Positions 22,397-33,871 of a DNA stretch of 64,000 nucleotides are shown here, one piece after another (position 1 is the stretch's first letter; each line of letters begins with the position of its first letter). The translations under genes and the position numbers were made by a program. Source of the stretch: Siphlonurus alternatus (Eukaryota; Arthropoda; Insecta; Ephemeroptera; Siphlonuridae); assembly GCA_949825025.1 (NCBI GenBank), contig OX463781.1, forward strand, positions 5,001,370-5,065,369, read 5' to 3'. The notes under the pieces were generated by a model. That model ran no database searches, was not told where the DNA came from, and saw nothing but the letters and a program-made list of their open reading frames with translations.

Positions 22397-24005
22397 TAAA
22401 TTAGTAGGTTTGGTACTATCTTGAGGAGCTCTTTGCTCCTTAGCAAGTTCTGTAAATGAAGTTAAAACGATTTTATAATATATCAGCTGTAAAAAATTTA
22501 TTTAAATTAACTAACATACAATATTAATATAAAAAATGTGACAAAATCGTATTTTTCAGTATGACTTGAATAAAACAGAAAGAAATATTTTAATAAAAAA
22601 ATAATATACACGCTAATGCTAAATTTGTATTTCTTTACCTAATTAAAAAAGTGATGTATGTAATTAAAATATTATTAAATTCAAAATATTTTATTGCTTT
22701 AATTATTTATTACAAATTATTACTATAATACGGCACAATTTCCAATTATTATTTTTCACTTTGCTTTGAGCACTTCTAGAAATGATCAAAACAGTGAGCA
22801 AATTAAGCCCGAAATAAAACTTCTCGTCAGGGTTTGTATTTTTCGAGTTGAGCACTTCTAGAAATGATCAAATTTAAATGAGCAAACCCCGAAATGAAAC
22901 TTCACGTCGGGGTTTGCTTTTTCCGATTTGAGCACTTCTAGAAATGGTCAAATTTAATTGAATAAATTTAAGCCCGAAATAAAACTTCTCGTCGGGGTTT
23001 GCTTTTTTCGATTTGAGCACTTCTAGAAATGTTCAAATTTATATGAGCAAAAAGCCCAAAATATTTGTTAATTTCGGGCTTTGCTCAAATCGCTAGGGGC
23101 ACACCTAGATGTGCGCATTGAATTCGGGCTTTGGTGCCAAATTATATAAATATAGAAAAGGAAGGAATAAATAAGGAAATAAATAGAACAACTTTAAGTA
23201 AATTAAGTTTCTTCAGGAGGGGTATACACATGCGCTACGTTAAGTGTTCATGGCACCTATAGCACCAGAGGACCAGAAACAATAAAAAATATTGCATTTT
23301 TATACCTATCCCAATCGAATCAGAATTAAAAAATTACACAAAAAAAATTTACTTATATTTTTTTTTTTAAGTTAAAAAATTATATAGGGACGATTTTGAA
23401 AATTTTTAGTTTAAAAAAAAAAAATCTAAAAAAAATGCAATGAACACTAATAATTAACATGCATAAAATGTATCGTATCAAAATATATTACACATTAATT
23501 TTAATTCGATATGAATAATATGATAAATTAATGCATGATGTGTTGGCCTAACGTTACTAACTTCCTTCTTTAATACGACGCGCGTGACATCAGACAAACG
23601 ACAGAAAAACAGACTTTATAAATTTTAGCACTTCTAGAAATTTAAATGAGCAAAGCCCGATATAAAACTTCTCGTCGTGGATTGCTTTTTTCGATTTGAG
23701 CACTTCTAGAAATGTTCAAATTTAAATGAGCAAAGCCCGAAATATTTGTTAATTTCGGGCTTTGCTCAAATCGCTAGGGGCACACCTAGGTTTAAAAATC
23801 TAAAATCGTTTAAAAACCTTCAAAATCTTGCTGCAAAATGCTGAGACAATTTATAATTGCCGCACAATCAAATTAAGCATAGCATATACAAAAATCGTTT
23901 GTTTGCGGCACAATTTTGAGTATGTGTTGGTATAATAAAATTAAAGACGCAATTTGAGATCTTGATACGGCATTAACTATAAATATACTTTGAATATTAC
24001 ATAAT

Positions 24006-24183
24006 TGGGGGCATTCACAAAGCACTTTAACCCCAACTTTAGCCCCAAGTTTTATCCCTGGTACTAAACATGGTGCTAAACCAGGGGCTAACCATGTATA
24101 GCTCCTAGTTTAGCACCATGTTTAGTACCAGGGATAAAACTTGGGGCTAAAGTTGGGGTTAAAGTGCTTTGTGAATGTCCCCC
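24006..24183. mobile_element. palindromic MITE L nested in the right arm of K
   Basis: Arms GGGGGCATTCACAAAGCACT and AGTGCTTTGTGAATGTCCCC are nearly perfect over about 80 bp. The left arm of K lacks this insert and gives the empty site: AATATTAC plus ATAATATATA is interrupted here with AAT (or AT) repeated. Confidence 0.88.
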
Positions 24184-24289
24184 AATATATATTATATTTG
24201 TTGTGAAAAATGGCGTTACTAACATCCTTCTTTAATACGACGCGCGTGACGTCAGACAAACGACAGAAAAACAGACTTTATAAATAAGC

Positions 24290-24489
24290 NNNNNNNNNNN
24301 NNNNNNNNNNNNNNNNNNNNNNNNNNNNNNNNNNNNNNNNNNNNNNNNNNNNNNNNNNNNNNNNNNNNNNNNNNNNNNNNNNNNNNNNNNNNNNNNNNNN
24401 NNNNNNNNNNNNNNNNNNNNNNNNNNNNNNNNNNNNNNNNNNNNNNNNNNNNNNNNNNNNNNNNNNNNNNNNNNNNNNNNNNNNNNNNN
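24290..24489. other. assembly gap (200 N)
   Basis: Exactly 200 N, a typical fixed-size placeholder. It begins at the outer end of element K's right arm. Confidence 0.99.
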
Positions 24490-24671
24490 CCACAAGTCCC
24501 AACATGACTTTCTACTCGACCTGTCCAGGGAACAGGCGGCCACATACCGAGCGATAAAAAGAGGGTGAAAACACAACGCTTTCAACCGTAAAAAAAACAA
24601 ATCAATAATATAGTGAGCAAATTTAAAGCGAATATTTCAAAATTATCCTAGCTCTTAAACAAATAGAAAAT

Positions 24672-25226
24672 TAAGGGGGGCATTAACTAAGGTAGTCCCT
24701 CTTTTATAGTCTCGATTTTCATTCCGGGTTATATTGAGTTCAGAGCATGGTACTAAAAATGACAGCTAAATCGGTGCTAAAAATGTTAAATATATAACGT
24801 TAGCACCGATTTAACCAGTATGTTTAGTATCAAGTTTAGCCCCTTGTTTATATAGAGGGGATTGCACTGACGTCATGCGAGGAGGGCCAGAATGCACGGA
24901 CTAGCATACAAAAAAGTGTACAATAATTTTTTTACGTAACTTAATAAAGTAAATCAAGTTTAAATACTTTAATAATACTTAAACAGTACACGATAGAACT
25001 CATAAAAAAAAATCTCACCGCCAAAAAAATGTTTAAAGTATTTTTTGTTTTTGTCATTTTGCATATTCTCACTGGTATAATCTGGCCTGCCAATACTTTC
25101 TCTTTTTCCCTCTCTCCTGCGCCCCCTTCGCAACCCCTCTCCCGCCTCACGTGAACATAAACAGAAATTAGCTCTATACCAAGTTCTCCTGGTATACATA
25201 TAAACAAGGGACAAAACTTTTGGTAC

Positions 25227-25323
<97 letters not shown>

Positions 25324-25414
25324 TATATATTCTGCTCGATATAACTTTTGGTATAAAAATTTATGATAAATTTGGGCTAAATGGGGCTAAACTGCTTTTT
25401 GAATGCTCCCCTTA
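24672..25414. mobile_element. L-related foldback element with internal (TA)n
   Basis: The left end TTAAGGGGGGCATTAACTAA and right end TTGAATGCTCCCCTTAA form an inverted pair flanked by TTAA. Internal phrases (GGTGCTAAA, TTTAGCACCG, GGGGCTAAAC) resemble MITE L. A TA array lies inside. Boundaries are approximate. Confidence 0.5.
25229..25312. repeat. (TA)n microsatellite
   Basis: About 42 uninterrupted TA units inside the L-related element. Confidence 0.95.
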
Positions 25415-25458
25415 ATGTGGTAATAGCAATTTGAAATACTTTAAAACATGATGACTTC

Positions 25459-25981
25459 AGGAGTTGAAATAAATCACATCTTTTATTCGTTAATTATTAA
25501 TCTCTCTCCTATATAAGTCTTATTTCCTCTTATTTTGCACCATTTTCGAAGAAAAGGCATCCGGTTATAACCATCAGAATTAGTCAGAGTCTTTGGATTT
25601 AAACAATAAGAGAATAGAACACCTGCAATACATTTTTTTTTACTGCTAATTAGATCATTTTGAGCAAGAGATCGTAGCTTAATTTTGCAACTGAATTAAT
25701 CATTATGTCATAGTGTTACAAACAAGAATGGTAAAAAAGAGCGAAGAGAAAATAAAATGAGTTTTAGAGGTAAAATTATTAGGTTTAAGCCGGTATTACA
25801 GCACTATACAATTTTCCATACAATTTTTCCTTGCAAGAAAATTTCATCTCCATATATACAAACAAATAGAGTTGAAGTTTTCTTGAAAGGAAAAATTGTA
25901 TACAATAATTAGAACAATTATTGTATCGTGTAATACCGGCTTTATAGAAGTGTAAAGAATGAGTTGAAAAAGTAATTTTTA
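25459..25981 (-). mobile_element. MITE-C copy 12, interrupted by palindrome Y
   Basis: It starts GGAGTTGAAATAAATCACAT and ends TGTAAAGAATGAGTTGAAA, with GCACCATTTTCG inside. The C sequence is split at AGGTTTA by Y. The middle (25560-25735) contains extra sequence of unknown origin. Confidence 0.75.
25788..25941. mobile_element. palindromic MITE Y nested in C copy 12
   Basis: The termini AGCCGGTATTACA and TGTAATACCGGCT are inverted, with arm phrases CAATTTTTCCTTGCAAGAAA and TTTCTTGAAAGGAAAAATTG. A TTA target duplication lies at 25785-25787 and 25942-25944. The position in C is equivalent to that of D copy 1 and of S. Confidence 0.85.
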
Positions 25982-25984
25982 TCT

Positions 25985-26385
25985 GTAGTAAATTTATAAT
26001 TTGTTTGATCTCTTTATAAATAGTTATAATGTTATAATTAATAATTATACAACAACGAAAGCCACCAACTTGAATAACCTTGATAAATTGACGAACAAGA
26101 GTTGATTATATGGTTTGGAATCTCGGCTCGTCTCATGTTCGCCTAATGAGGTAATTGATTGATTCGTCGTCTCACGTTCCCAGCGCCATCCATCAAACTT
26201 GCGGGGAAGGGGGGAACTTGATACTTAAATGGCTTGACAAGCTCTTCTATTGTTGTAGATAATTATATTCTAATAGGCAATACAACCATTGTTACGTAGA
26301 ATTGAAGTATGTTTGCTACTTTATTTATTGATTTCAGATTTCCTAAATCTTGAATATTTTTATATAAATTTAAAAGGAGAATTTT
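25985..26385. other. sequence without recognised feature
   Basis: Positions 26090-26230 are richer in GC and unlike any repeat here. No exon can be supported. Confidence 0.35.
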
Positions 26386-26616
26386 AAAGGTACCTTAGAA
26401 CTTATGTTATCCCTGTGCTCAACAGATTCACGGAAGATTCTTGTCGTATCATCGGCTACTGTGGTCGCGCACTGGTTTTAATCAACCAACGACTTGTGGA
26501 ATCACTTTTCAAACTATATTTAAAAAATACAAAAATATGGAGCCACAGAGATATCAGAATAAATCTTAGCTACTGAATATGTAAAAAAAAAGTGTTCACT
26601 TTGAAACACCTTAAAG
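26386..26616. mobile_element. foldback MITE B copy 3, left arm mostly deleted
   Basis: It contains CTTGTCGTATCATCGGCTAC, AATCAACCAACGACTTG, AGCCACAGAGATATCAG and GTTCACTTTGAAACACCTTA. These are the right-arm phrases of the B copies at 31739 and 34037. Confidence 0.75.
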
Positions 26617-27277
26617 CCACATGAATATTTTGTTTCTCCTTAAATTTGCTTAATAATAATTATAAATTTAAAAAAAAATCATCATTATTGTCAAATAATT
26701 ATTATAAATAAATATCACTAAAATGAATGTTACTTTCCGAATTTGGACATAATATTAATAATCAGTGAAATACTAGTAATTTTCCATTATAAATTCATGT
26801 AAATAAAATTTAAATGCCCTAAATATACAATATAAAATCAGTATGATAGTAGTTAGATCGTATGTCAATATTGTTATACATAATGTAATGTTATAGTCAC
26901 ATGAGAAGTAAATGGTTATTATATATTTACTCGTGTTATAATGAATAAATTATTTTAACGATATTAATATTTATGACATAATTAAATGTTTATGGTTGTT
27001 TTATGTCATGAATCATAACGATTCTCTAGGACAATCGATATTTCATGTTAAACAATTTTAAACAATATTAAACAATATTATTTATTAATTTATTAATATT
27101 ATTAAACAATATTAAACAATGTCGATACAATGAGGGAACTTTAATATACGTTCACATTAACGTATATGTTTTAGACACCATTATGTAAATATAGTGTATG
27201 CTATATATAATTTATAATTACATATAATTTCGATTAAAACCTTGAAAATAAAGTATTTATATTCAAGAATAATATCA
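26617..27277. other. very AT-rich sequence, no gene seen
   Basis: It includes a local AAACAATATT repeat around 27050-27120. Nothing else recognised. Confidence 0.4.
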
Positions 27278-27494
27278 TTTATTTATTTATTTATTTTTAT
27301 TTTGGAACTTCTTTTTGGTTGTACAAGACAAACATATGTTCAAGTCAAAATTGGACAAAATACAACATAAAAACATCAAACTTAAACACATTTACATAAG
27401 TTATTTAACACTATCAAACACAATCACTGACAATAATAATAAAAACAAAATACAAGCCAAAGTCACCATTAATACTGATAAATTTTAGTTTATG

Positions 27495-27500
27495 CGGAAC

Positions 27501-27533
<33 letters not shown>

Positions 27534-27568
27534 CATACATATATATATATACATACATACATACACAT

Positions 27569-27613
<45 letters not shown>

Positions 27614-27676
27614 CACATACACATATACACACACATACATATATGCATACATACATATACATACATATATATATAT
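27495..27676. repeat. (AT)n/(ACAT)n compound microsatellite in LINE 3' UTR
   Basis: Alternating AT, ACATAC and ACAC units. It is open in several frames encoding only IYI/HTY repeats, which is not coding. It lies 40 bp beyond the ORF2 stop and may be part of the element's own 3' UTR. Confidence 0.85.
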
Positions 27677-27718
27677 CAGTCAATACAATGTATATGTAAA
27701 TTTATAATTTTGTTTATT

Positions 27719-30622
27719 TTATAATCCTGATAATACTTTTTCAGACATTTTATTACTCTCAAAAGCTTTAATAGAGTAAAACTCTTTATTGATCAATACA
27801 TTCTTTAATTTTGTGCGAAAAAGTTTACTGGTTTTTATTTCTTTCAAACATGCTGGTAAAAATTCATAAAATTTTGCTGTTTGATACATTGCACAGTTTT
27901 TGAAAAATTGTGTGTTATGTCTTTCAGTAACTACATTCGATTTATTCCTAGTATTATAGTCATGATAGCCATCATTCTGAACATAAAAATTTGGATGATT
28001 TTTTTTGAATGAGGCACAATTTAAAATATAAATGCAAGGGACAGTTAACATTTTATTAGCCTTAAAATGTGAAACACACGACTGTCCTTTTGGTATTCTT
28101 AAAATCGTTCTAAGTGCTCTCTTTTGCAAAACAAAACATCGATTCAATAGTTCCGATTTACATCCCCAATTTATTATGCCATATGCCAAATGTGGATAAA
28201 CATACGCATAATATATGGTTAGCAAGGTTTCATGAGATACATGATTCCTGATTGTATATAACATAAAATTGGCCGAATTTATCTTCTTACAAATCGCATT
28301 TACATGTAAAGACCAATCCAAACTTTCATTAATGTGTAGACCAAGAAACTTAACAGACTCTGCTCTTTTAATTGTTTTCCCGGCTAATTGCAACAAATAA
28401 CTATTCAAAGGGATTTGTCTAGGGGAATGAAATTGGATGTATTCGGTTTTAGTTGAATTTAATATTAGCTTATTATTTGTACACCATGTATGTACCTCTT
28501 CAATAGTAAGTTTAATCTTACGAATTAATTCATCTTCGGCTTCTGCTGTGATTATAGCTGTAATATCATCAGCATACTTTACTAATACCGCATTCTTGAC
28601 ATGATCTGATAAGTCATTTGTTCCTGTATTAAACAATGTGGCTGACATTTTTCCTCCTTGAGGAATTCCAAGTGTAATCGGTAATTTGTCTGATTTATAT
28701 GTAATATTTTGGCCGTTAGAATTTGAATTTAATTCAACATATTGTTGTCTGTTAGTTAGATATGAATCTAATAGATTACGACTCGAAACTCCTATTCCCA
28801 TGTTATCAAATTTATTCAATAATACATCTTTATTTAGACTATCAAACGCTTTAGATAAATCAAAAAATATTGCAACGCAAAATAGTTTATTATCTATTGC
28901 CATATAAACGTGGCTTAAAAGATCAAATAGTGCTGTATCAGTAGAACGGTCTTTCAAGAATCCATGTTGACAGGGAGCAATTAAATGATTTTCTGTTTGA
29001 TAATCCGTAATTTGATCGTCTAATGTATTCTCAAATAATTTGCCAAAAACAGATGTATTTGATATTGGTCTGTAATTATCAATAATGAAAGTTGGGCCTT
29101 TTTTATGAGTTGCATAAATCTTAGAATCCTTTAAACAATCAGGAAATATACCATCTGATATTGAATGGTTAATTAAATTAGATAAAGGGACAGACAAAAC
29201 AGAAGCACAATATTTTACAACAGTATATGGTATTTCGTCTGGGCCAGCTGCATACTTATTAGGAAGGGATTTCATTCGATTTAAAATATAAATCGGGTCT
29301 ATCGAACTAAAATTTAATTTCGTTTTACTTTTATCAGAATCGACAATAATTAAAGTATTAGAATAATTAAAAGGAAATTTTTCTGTTATTATATTTTCAA
29401 TTGTCTTGACAAAAAAATTATTAAATAAATTGCAAATTAGTTTGGGGTCTGTAATCGTTACACTATTTATACATAATTCATAATTATTCTTATTATTAAC
29501 ATTTGTTTTCTTTGTTTTGCATTCTTTATTAATTATATTCCACGTAGCTTTAATTTTATTATTAGCTCCTTTTATTTCATGGTCATTCTCTTTAAATTTA
29601 GCGGTGGCCATATTTTGTTTATAAGATTTCATTTCTTTTTTATAAGTAGACTCTAAATTTGGGTCAGTAAATTTTACATCATAGTGTAAGCGTTTTAAAG
29701 AAATCCCTTGTTCGTAAAGATGGGGGTTATTGAGTATCCAGGAAGGTTTATTTTTGTTACTTGAAATTTTTCTTTTAACAACAGGAAAAGCCTCGTTGAA
29801 ATGATAAATAAAAATTTCAAGAAATTTTGACCATCTCTCATTTGAATTGAGATCAGGATTTAATAAATCATTCCATTCTTCACGAATTAATAGGAGCAGA
29901 AAATTATCTAAATTGCATTTGTCAAATATTCGTTTATAATAAAATTGTTTTTCTTGTATTTTATCAATGTTCTTCGAGTTATTTAATGTTATTGTGACTA
30001 TAGTATAGTTATGGTCCGACAGAGTTGTTTTTTCAGTTTTATAATTAGTATTAATAGCAGATGTACTTTTAATAATATGATCAATTAAAGTAGCCGTTTT
30101 CATTGTTTCTCTAGTAGCGGAACTATTAACAATTTCCAACTTGTATGAGTCCAGTATATCTTTATATAAAATTACATTTGCATCATCAATAAATAAATTA
30201 AGATTTACGTCACCCGCAATAATAAAAAAATCATCATTATTTTTACAGTATTTAATTAATTTTTTGCATAACATTTCAAATTCTTTTAAGAATGGTTTTA
30301 TATTATTTTCTGTGTTGTCAAAATTCTGAATTTTTTTCATCACTCTAGATATATTAGGTGGGCGATATATAGAAGCAAAATAAATGTTTGTTGTATTGTT
30401 AATTACTAATTTCGCTATGCAGCATTCAAAAACTGATTCAATGGATTTTATTTTAATATCATTTATATTTGAACCTTTACGAGATAGAATTACTACTCCC
30501 CCACATTTTTGAATATCTCTACAGTAATATGAAACTATCATAAAATTTTTAAAATTTATTGTTATAATTTCAGATTCATTCAGCCCATGTTCACATAATA
30601 TAATTATATCACAATCAACCAT
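27719..30622 (-). CDS. LINE ORF2: endonuclease-reverse transcriptase
   Basis: It encodes 967 residues from the first ATG, without a stop or frameshift. The N-terminal part is an APE-type endonuclease: ASIYRPPN (about 83-90), AGDVNLNL (136-143) and SDHN (202-205). The reverse transcriptase follows: [13 protein letters not shown] (458-470), [16 protein letters not shown] (516-531), [13 protein letters not shown] (553-565), FFDLSKAFD (586-594, catalytic D588), [13 protein letters not shown] (652-664) and YADD (683-686, catalytic aspartates). The C-terminal region has [13 protein letters not shown] and HDYNTRNK. The endonuclease homology starts before this ATG: the same frame is open back to 30760 and includes IKILQLNLPGLKNKL. 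The true start is therefore upstream, in the +1 frame relative to ORF1. It would nick target DNA and reverse-transcribe the element's RNA. Confidence 0.95.
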   Translation of the reverse strand: MVDCDIIILCEHGLNESEIITINFKNFMIVSYYCRDIQKCGGVVILSRKGSNINDIKIKSIESVFECCIAKLVINNTTNIYFASIYRPPNISRVMKKIQNFDNTENNIKPFLKEFEMLCKKLIKYCKNNDDFFIIAGDVNLNLFIDDANVILYKDILDSYKLEIVNSSATRETMKTATLIDHIIKSTSAINTNYKTEKTTLSDHNYTIVTITLNNSKNIDKIQEKQFYYKRIFDKCNLDNFLLLLIREEWNDLLNPDLNSNERWSKFLEIFIYHFNEAFPVVKRKISSNKNKPSWILNNPHLYEQGISLKRLHYDVKFTDPNLESTYKKEMKSYKQNMATAKFKENDHEIKGANNKIKATWNIINKECKTKKTNVNNKNNYELCINSVTITDPKLICNLFNNFFVKTIENIITEKFPFNYSNTLIIVDSDKSKTKLNFSSIDPIYILNRMKSLPNKYAAGPDEIPYTVVKYCASVLSVPLSNLINHSISDGIFPDCLKDSKIYATHKKGPTFIIDNYRPISNTSVFGKLFENTLDDQITDYQTENHLIAPCQHGFLKDRSTDTALFDLLSHVYMAIDNKLFCVAIFFDLSKAFDSLNKDVLLNKFDNMGIGVSSRNLLDSYLTNRQQYVELNSNSNGQNITYKSDKLPITLGIPQGGKMSATLFNTGTNDLSDHVKNAVLVKYADDITAIITAEAEDELIRKIKLTIEEVHTWCTNNKLILNSTKTEYIQFHSPRQIPLNSYLLQLAGKTIKRAESVKFLGLHINESLDWSLHVNAICKKINSANFMLYTIRNHVSHETLLTIYYAYVYPHLAYGIINWGCKSELLNRCFVLQKRALRTILRIPKGQSCVSHFKANKMLTVPCIYILNCASFKKNHPNFYVQNDGYHDYNTRNKSNVVTERHNTQFFKNCAMYQTAKFYEFLPACLKEIKTSKLFRTKLKNVLINKEFYSIKAFESNKMSEKVLSGL

Positions 30623-30719
30623 TTCAAGAAAATACTCAAATTTTGGTAATTTATTTTTTAGGCCTGGTAAGTTAAGCTGAAGAATTTTAATATTACATGG
30701 GGCTGAGTGAACCTGAACA

Positions 30720-31604
30720 TTAAGTTTTTTTTTTGTTGGGCAATTTGGTGGAGATACTGTTTAGTGTACTGGCACGGAGCCGTGATCTCACAGGGGAAGA
30801 TTGTGTATCTTCCTGAGAATTTTTAATGGGGGATTTCAATTGAGATGCCAGATTAAAATTATCAACATTTGAACTCAAAACATTATCATTAATAGTATCA
30901 TTTTTACTAATAATGGATGGTGAGACAACAGATGAAATTTCATTAATTGATTTTTCTGAATTAATTGCACTTTTCTTAGCAGCGGTTTCATCATTTTTTA
31001 ATAGATCATTTGTAAATTGGAATTTATTATCTAAAATCGTTAGTAAAAAAGCTTTGAGTCTTGGATGTAATGAGTTCAGATCTATAATATCTTGATTCAA
31101 TTCAAGAGAACATACAGGATCTGGTAAGGGTGGTCCTGATTCAGGCAAACTATTGTTTACCAAAACAAGACTTGACTCCTCACTCGGGGCAATACCGTCG
31201 TTCGCCGGAGCGAGGCCTGACTCCTCGCCCGGGGTGGTACCGTCGTTCACCGAAACGAGGCCTGACTCCTCGCCCGGGGTGGTACCGTCGTTCACCGAAG
31301 CGAGGCCTGACTCCTCGCCCGGGGTGGTACCGTCGTTCACCGGAGCAAGGCCTGACTCCTCGCCCGGGGTGGTACCGTCGTTCACCGAAGCGAGGCCTGA
31401 CTCCTCGCCCGGGGTGGTACCGTCGTTCACCGAAACGAGGCCTGACTCCTCGCCCGGGGTGGTACCGTCGTTCACCGAAGCGAGGCCTGACTCCTCGCCC
31501 GGGGTGGTACCGTCGTTCACCGAAGCGAGGCCTGACTCCTCGCCCGGGGTGGTACCGTCGTTCACCTGAGCGAGGCCTGACTTCTCGCCCCGGGTATTAG
31601 ACAT
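30720..31604 (-). CDS. LINE ORF1 with ten 15-residue repeats
   Basis: From the first ATG (31604) it encodes 294 residues and ends TAA at 30720; upstream codons are open back to 31646. Residues from about 6 carry ten tandem 15-mers of the type GEESGLASVNDGTTP, with positions 7-8 varying (AS, VS, AP, AQ). The remaining roughly 140 residues are Ser/Asn/Lys-rich, contain LHPRLKAFLLTILDNKFQF, and end in a basic segment (RSRLRAS, then KLPNKKKT). There is no CCHC zinc knuckle or RRM that I can see, so RNA binding, the usual ORF1 job, is only inferred. The repeat DNA is GC-rich against an AT-rich remainder. The stop codon lies just after an A10 run, next to the ORF2 overlap. Confidence 0.8.
   Translation of the reverse strand: MSNTRGEKSGLAQVNDGTTPGEESGLASVNDGTTPGEESGLASVNDGTTPGEESGLVSVNDGTTPGEESGLASVNDGTTPGEESGLAPVNDGTTPGEESGLASVNDGTTPGEESGLVSVNDGTTPGEESGLAPANDGIAPSEESSLVLVNNSLPESGPPLPDPVCSLELNQDIIDLNSLHPRLKAFLLTILDNKFQFTNDLLKNDETAAKKSAINSEKSINEISSVVSPSIISKNDTINDNVLSSNVDNFNLASQLKSPIKNSQEDTQSSPVRSRLRASTLNSISTKLPNKKKT
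31185..31590. repeat. 45-bp GC-rich minisatellite within LINE ORF1
   Basis: About nine 45-bp units with CCTGACTCCTCGCCCGGGG and GGTACCGTCGTTCACCG, read on the plus strand. All three plus frames and the ORF1 frame are open here because the period is a multiple of three. Only the minus-strand ORF1 frame is meaningful. Confidence 0.95.
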
Positions 31605-31738
31605 CTGCTCCTTCGTGGCTGGCACTGGCAGTCCCTCCACCCTCACTATGTCAGGCGTGACAATTGAGGGGCGGGTACATAATTCGAGTTATGTAATGTA
31701 GTTTTAAAGATTTTGAAAACACTGTATAAAACCGTTAA

Positions 31739-32498
31739 AGGTGTACCAAAGTGTATACTTTTTTTTTTTAGATATTCTGGTGTAGCTGTGAATTATTTGT
31801 TATCTCTGTAGCTCAATATTTTCGTACGATAGCTAGTTATTTTACAATTATTTTCTTAGTAAAAAAGTTGAGTCATAGGTCCGTTGGTTGCTTCAAGCCG
31901 GCTCGCGGCAGCAGCAGTCGCTGATACGACGAGAATCTCCCGCGAATGGACAACACACATGAACAGTTTTTATTGCAGAAATGAATAGATGGTACAAAAT
32001 TATGCTACTCACAATATTTTCAGATTTTTTTGAGTCCCGGAACTACTTTTAAATAATTATTGAAAGTCCTGTGATTTCAGTTGGCACCCCTGAATTCTTA
32101 ATAAAAAGGATAGAGACTGGACGCCTATTGACGCCTCCAATGGGCGTGGCCGCACTTTCAATAATTATATAAAAATAGTTCTGGGTCTCAAAAAAATCTG
32201 AAAGAATTCAGAATAGCATAATTTGGTACCCTCTATTCATTTCTGCAATAAAAAATTTTCATGTATGTTGTCCATTGGGGGAACTTCTTCTAGCCCCCTT
32301 CTTGACGTATTAGCGCCTGCTGCTGCAGCGCGCCGTCTTGAAGCAACCAACGGTCCTATGACTCAACATTTTTACTAAAAAAAATAATTGTAAAATAACT
32401 AGCTATCGTACGAAAATATTGAGCTACAGAGATAAAAAAAAAATAATTCACAGCTACCAGAATATCTAAAAAAAAAAGGTATTCACTTTGGTACACCG
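31739..32498. mobile_element. foldback MITE B copy 1, carrying A inside
   Basis: Termini AGGTGTACCAAAGTGTATAC and GTATTCACTTTGGTACACC are flanked by TTAA on both sides. Arms include CTCAATATTTTCGTACGATA with its inverse, and GTCATAGGTCCGTTGGTTGC with its inverse. The loop is occupied by an A element at 31948-32273. It sits at the 5' side of the LINE. Confidence 0.9.
31948..32273. mobile_element. foldback MITE A copy 1, nested in B
   Basis: Termini GGACAACACACATGAACAG and ATGTATGTTGTCC are inverted. Arm phrases are TTGCAGAAATGAATAGATGG and TTATGCTACTC, with inverses. AT is repeated at both junctions. The empty site is visible in B copy 2 (CTCCCGCGAATCGGGGG). The central, unpaired part contains GACGCCTCCAATGGGCGTGG. 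Confidence 0.92.
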
Positions 32499-32908
32499 TT
32501 AACGATTAATCTCAGTTACTTCGGAATCAAAAAATATTTCCCTGCATACGAATCGAATGAAATAAATTTTAAAAAATCGAAAATGTTCTAAAACTTAATC
32601 GCTTATGGTTTGAGCAAATTCAGTCTTGCAGTTTTCTTACAACAGCTTCATTTCCAGTTTCCGTCCATAAGGCCAATGTTAAACTTCTACCTCAATTTTC
32701 ACAAAACTGATCAGACAGATTCGCTTCAAAATTTGTATGCCGCCTATTGATGGTGAGTTCTAAGTCTCCTGCAAGTCTTGTTGCATTCAGGCGGTACGAT
32801 TGCGAGATATCAATCTACTGAGATTCATCCATAAAATAATTCTGCAAAACGCTGTGTGGCATCGTAGTCATTCAACGTCTTGTTCTGATACTATTGAACT
32901 ATTTGCAT
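32499..32908. other. sequence without recognised gene
   Basis: Positions 32839-32908, together with 33054-33090, look like arms of a small foldback element (CTGCAAAACGCTGTG and CACAGTGGTCTGCAG) split by the hAT-like MITE M. The rest has nothing recognisable. Confidence 0.4.
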
Positions 32909-33053
32909 CAGGCGCGGATCCAGGGGGGGGTCTGAGGGACTGCATGTATTTAACATGGGCAATATAGGCACTTCCCACACTCCAATTTTTTTTAACATTG
33001 GCCTTATGGAGGCAGCCCCCCCCCCCTCTGATTTTTTTCTGGATCCGCGCCTG
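32909..33053. mobile_element. hAT-like MITE M
   Basis: A 145-bp element with termini CAGGCGCGGATCCAG and CTGGATCCGCGCCTG. The flanks ATTTGCAT and ATTTGCAC form an 8-bp target duplication with one mismatch, as expected for hAT elements. Internal G8 and C11 runs pair with each other. Confidence 0.88.
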
Positions 33054-33061
33054 ATTTGCAC

Positions 33062-33871
33062 AATTATGACGTCACAGTGGTCTGCAGAACGTGCAATTTA
33101 AAAGGAAATATTAATATAATCATCATAATTCAAAGGTTTTATTCAAATATGAAATAGAAAATTGCATGCAGATTATCCATTATCCTAATTGTACATTGTG
33201 TTATTTAATTTAAATTTTCCAAGATGCCAAAAAAAAAAAAATCGATTCATGCATCATGCAACCTCTCTTCAAATCACTTTCTATATCCATTACAGATCTG
33301 TTCTGGGATTGTATTGACTGGTGGTAAATAGATGGATTGCTCTACCATTCCATCCCTATCGCTTGAGAGGAAAGACTTTTGAAAAATGTAACTTCAGATC
33401 AGTCATACTTTTCAGTAAATCAATTCACGTTAAAAGTTTCTCTGCACTTCTTCAATGCAAAAGTTTTTACGTCACGAACTCACGTGAACTATTTGTAGTT
33501 GACTCTTCCAACATAGAGGGCATGCGTGACACTAACAATTGACTTCCGAAGTAACAATTGCGTGTTTGTTTCACTCGATTTTACTTTTAGAAGTTATAAT
33601 CAAGTGTAATTAACAACTAGATTCAGAATTGGAATAAAATAAGAGTTGTATTAAAAAAAATGCTGATTATGTTTCTTTAATATATTATATGAGTGAAGTA
33701 ACAATAAGTTGCATGTATAAAAGCTAAAAAAAAAAATACCAGCTTTAAATATTATAATTTATATGAAAATTAAATTTAAGATTATTGCGAAATAAAAAAA
33801 GGAAAAATAGTGGGAAAAATAGTATCTTTGTTGCCGCATAGAACTGTGATATTTATTTTACTTTGCGCAAT
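33062..33871. other. AT-rich sequence, no gene seen
   Basis: No family member or exon recognised, apart from the foldback remnant just right of MITE M. Confidence 0.4.

Larger units (their letters stand above)
27278..31738 (-). mobile_element. non-LTR retrotransposon (LINE), two ORFs, (TAAA)n tail
   Basis: The minus-strand order is 5' leader, ORF1 (to 30720), ORF2 (to 27719), an AT/GT-rich 3' UTR, and a (TAAA)n tail at 27278-27300 preceded by AGAAGTTCCAAAATAAAA. The endonuclease plus reverse transcriptase layout places it in the CR1/Jockey/I group of LINEs. The 5' boundary is uncertain because foldback element B starts at 31739. No clear target duplication was seen. The intact ORF2 suggests a recent insertion. 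Confidence 0.88.

Noticed and set aside
24232..24600. Minus-strand frames of 75-122 codons crossing 24290-24489
   Set aside because: Most of the length is N. The flanks are K terminal repeat and unplaced sequence.
31130..31600. Plus-strand frames of about 140-156 codons with RRSPKRGLTPRPGWY-type repeats
   Set aside because: Antisense shadow of the 45-bp minisatellite in LINE ORF1. The minus frame alone continues into non-repeat coding sequence.
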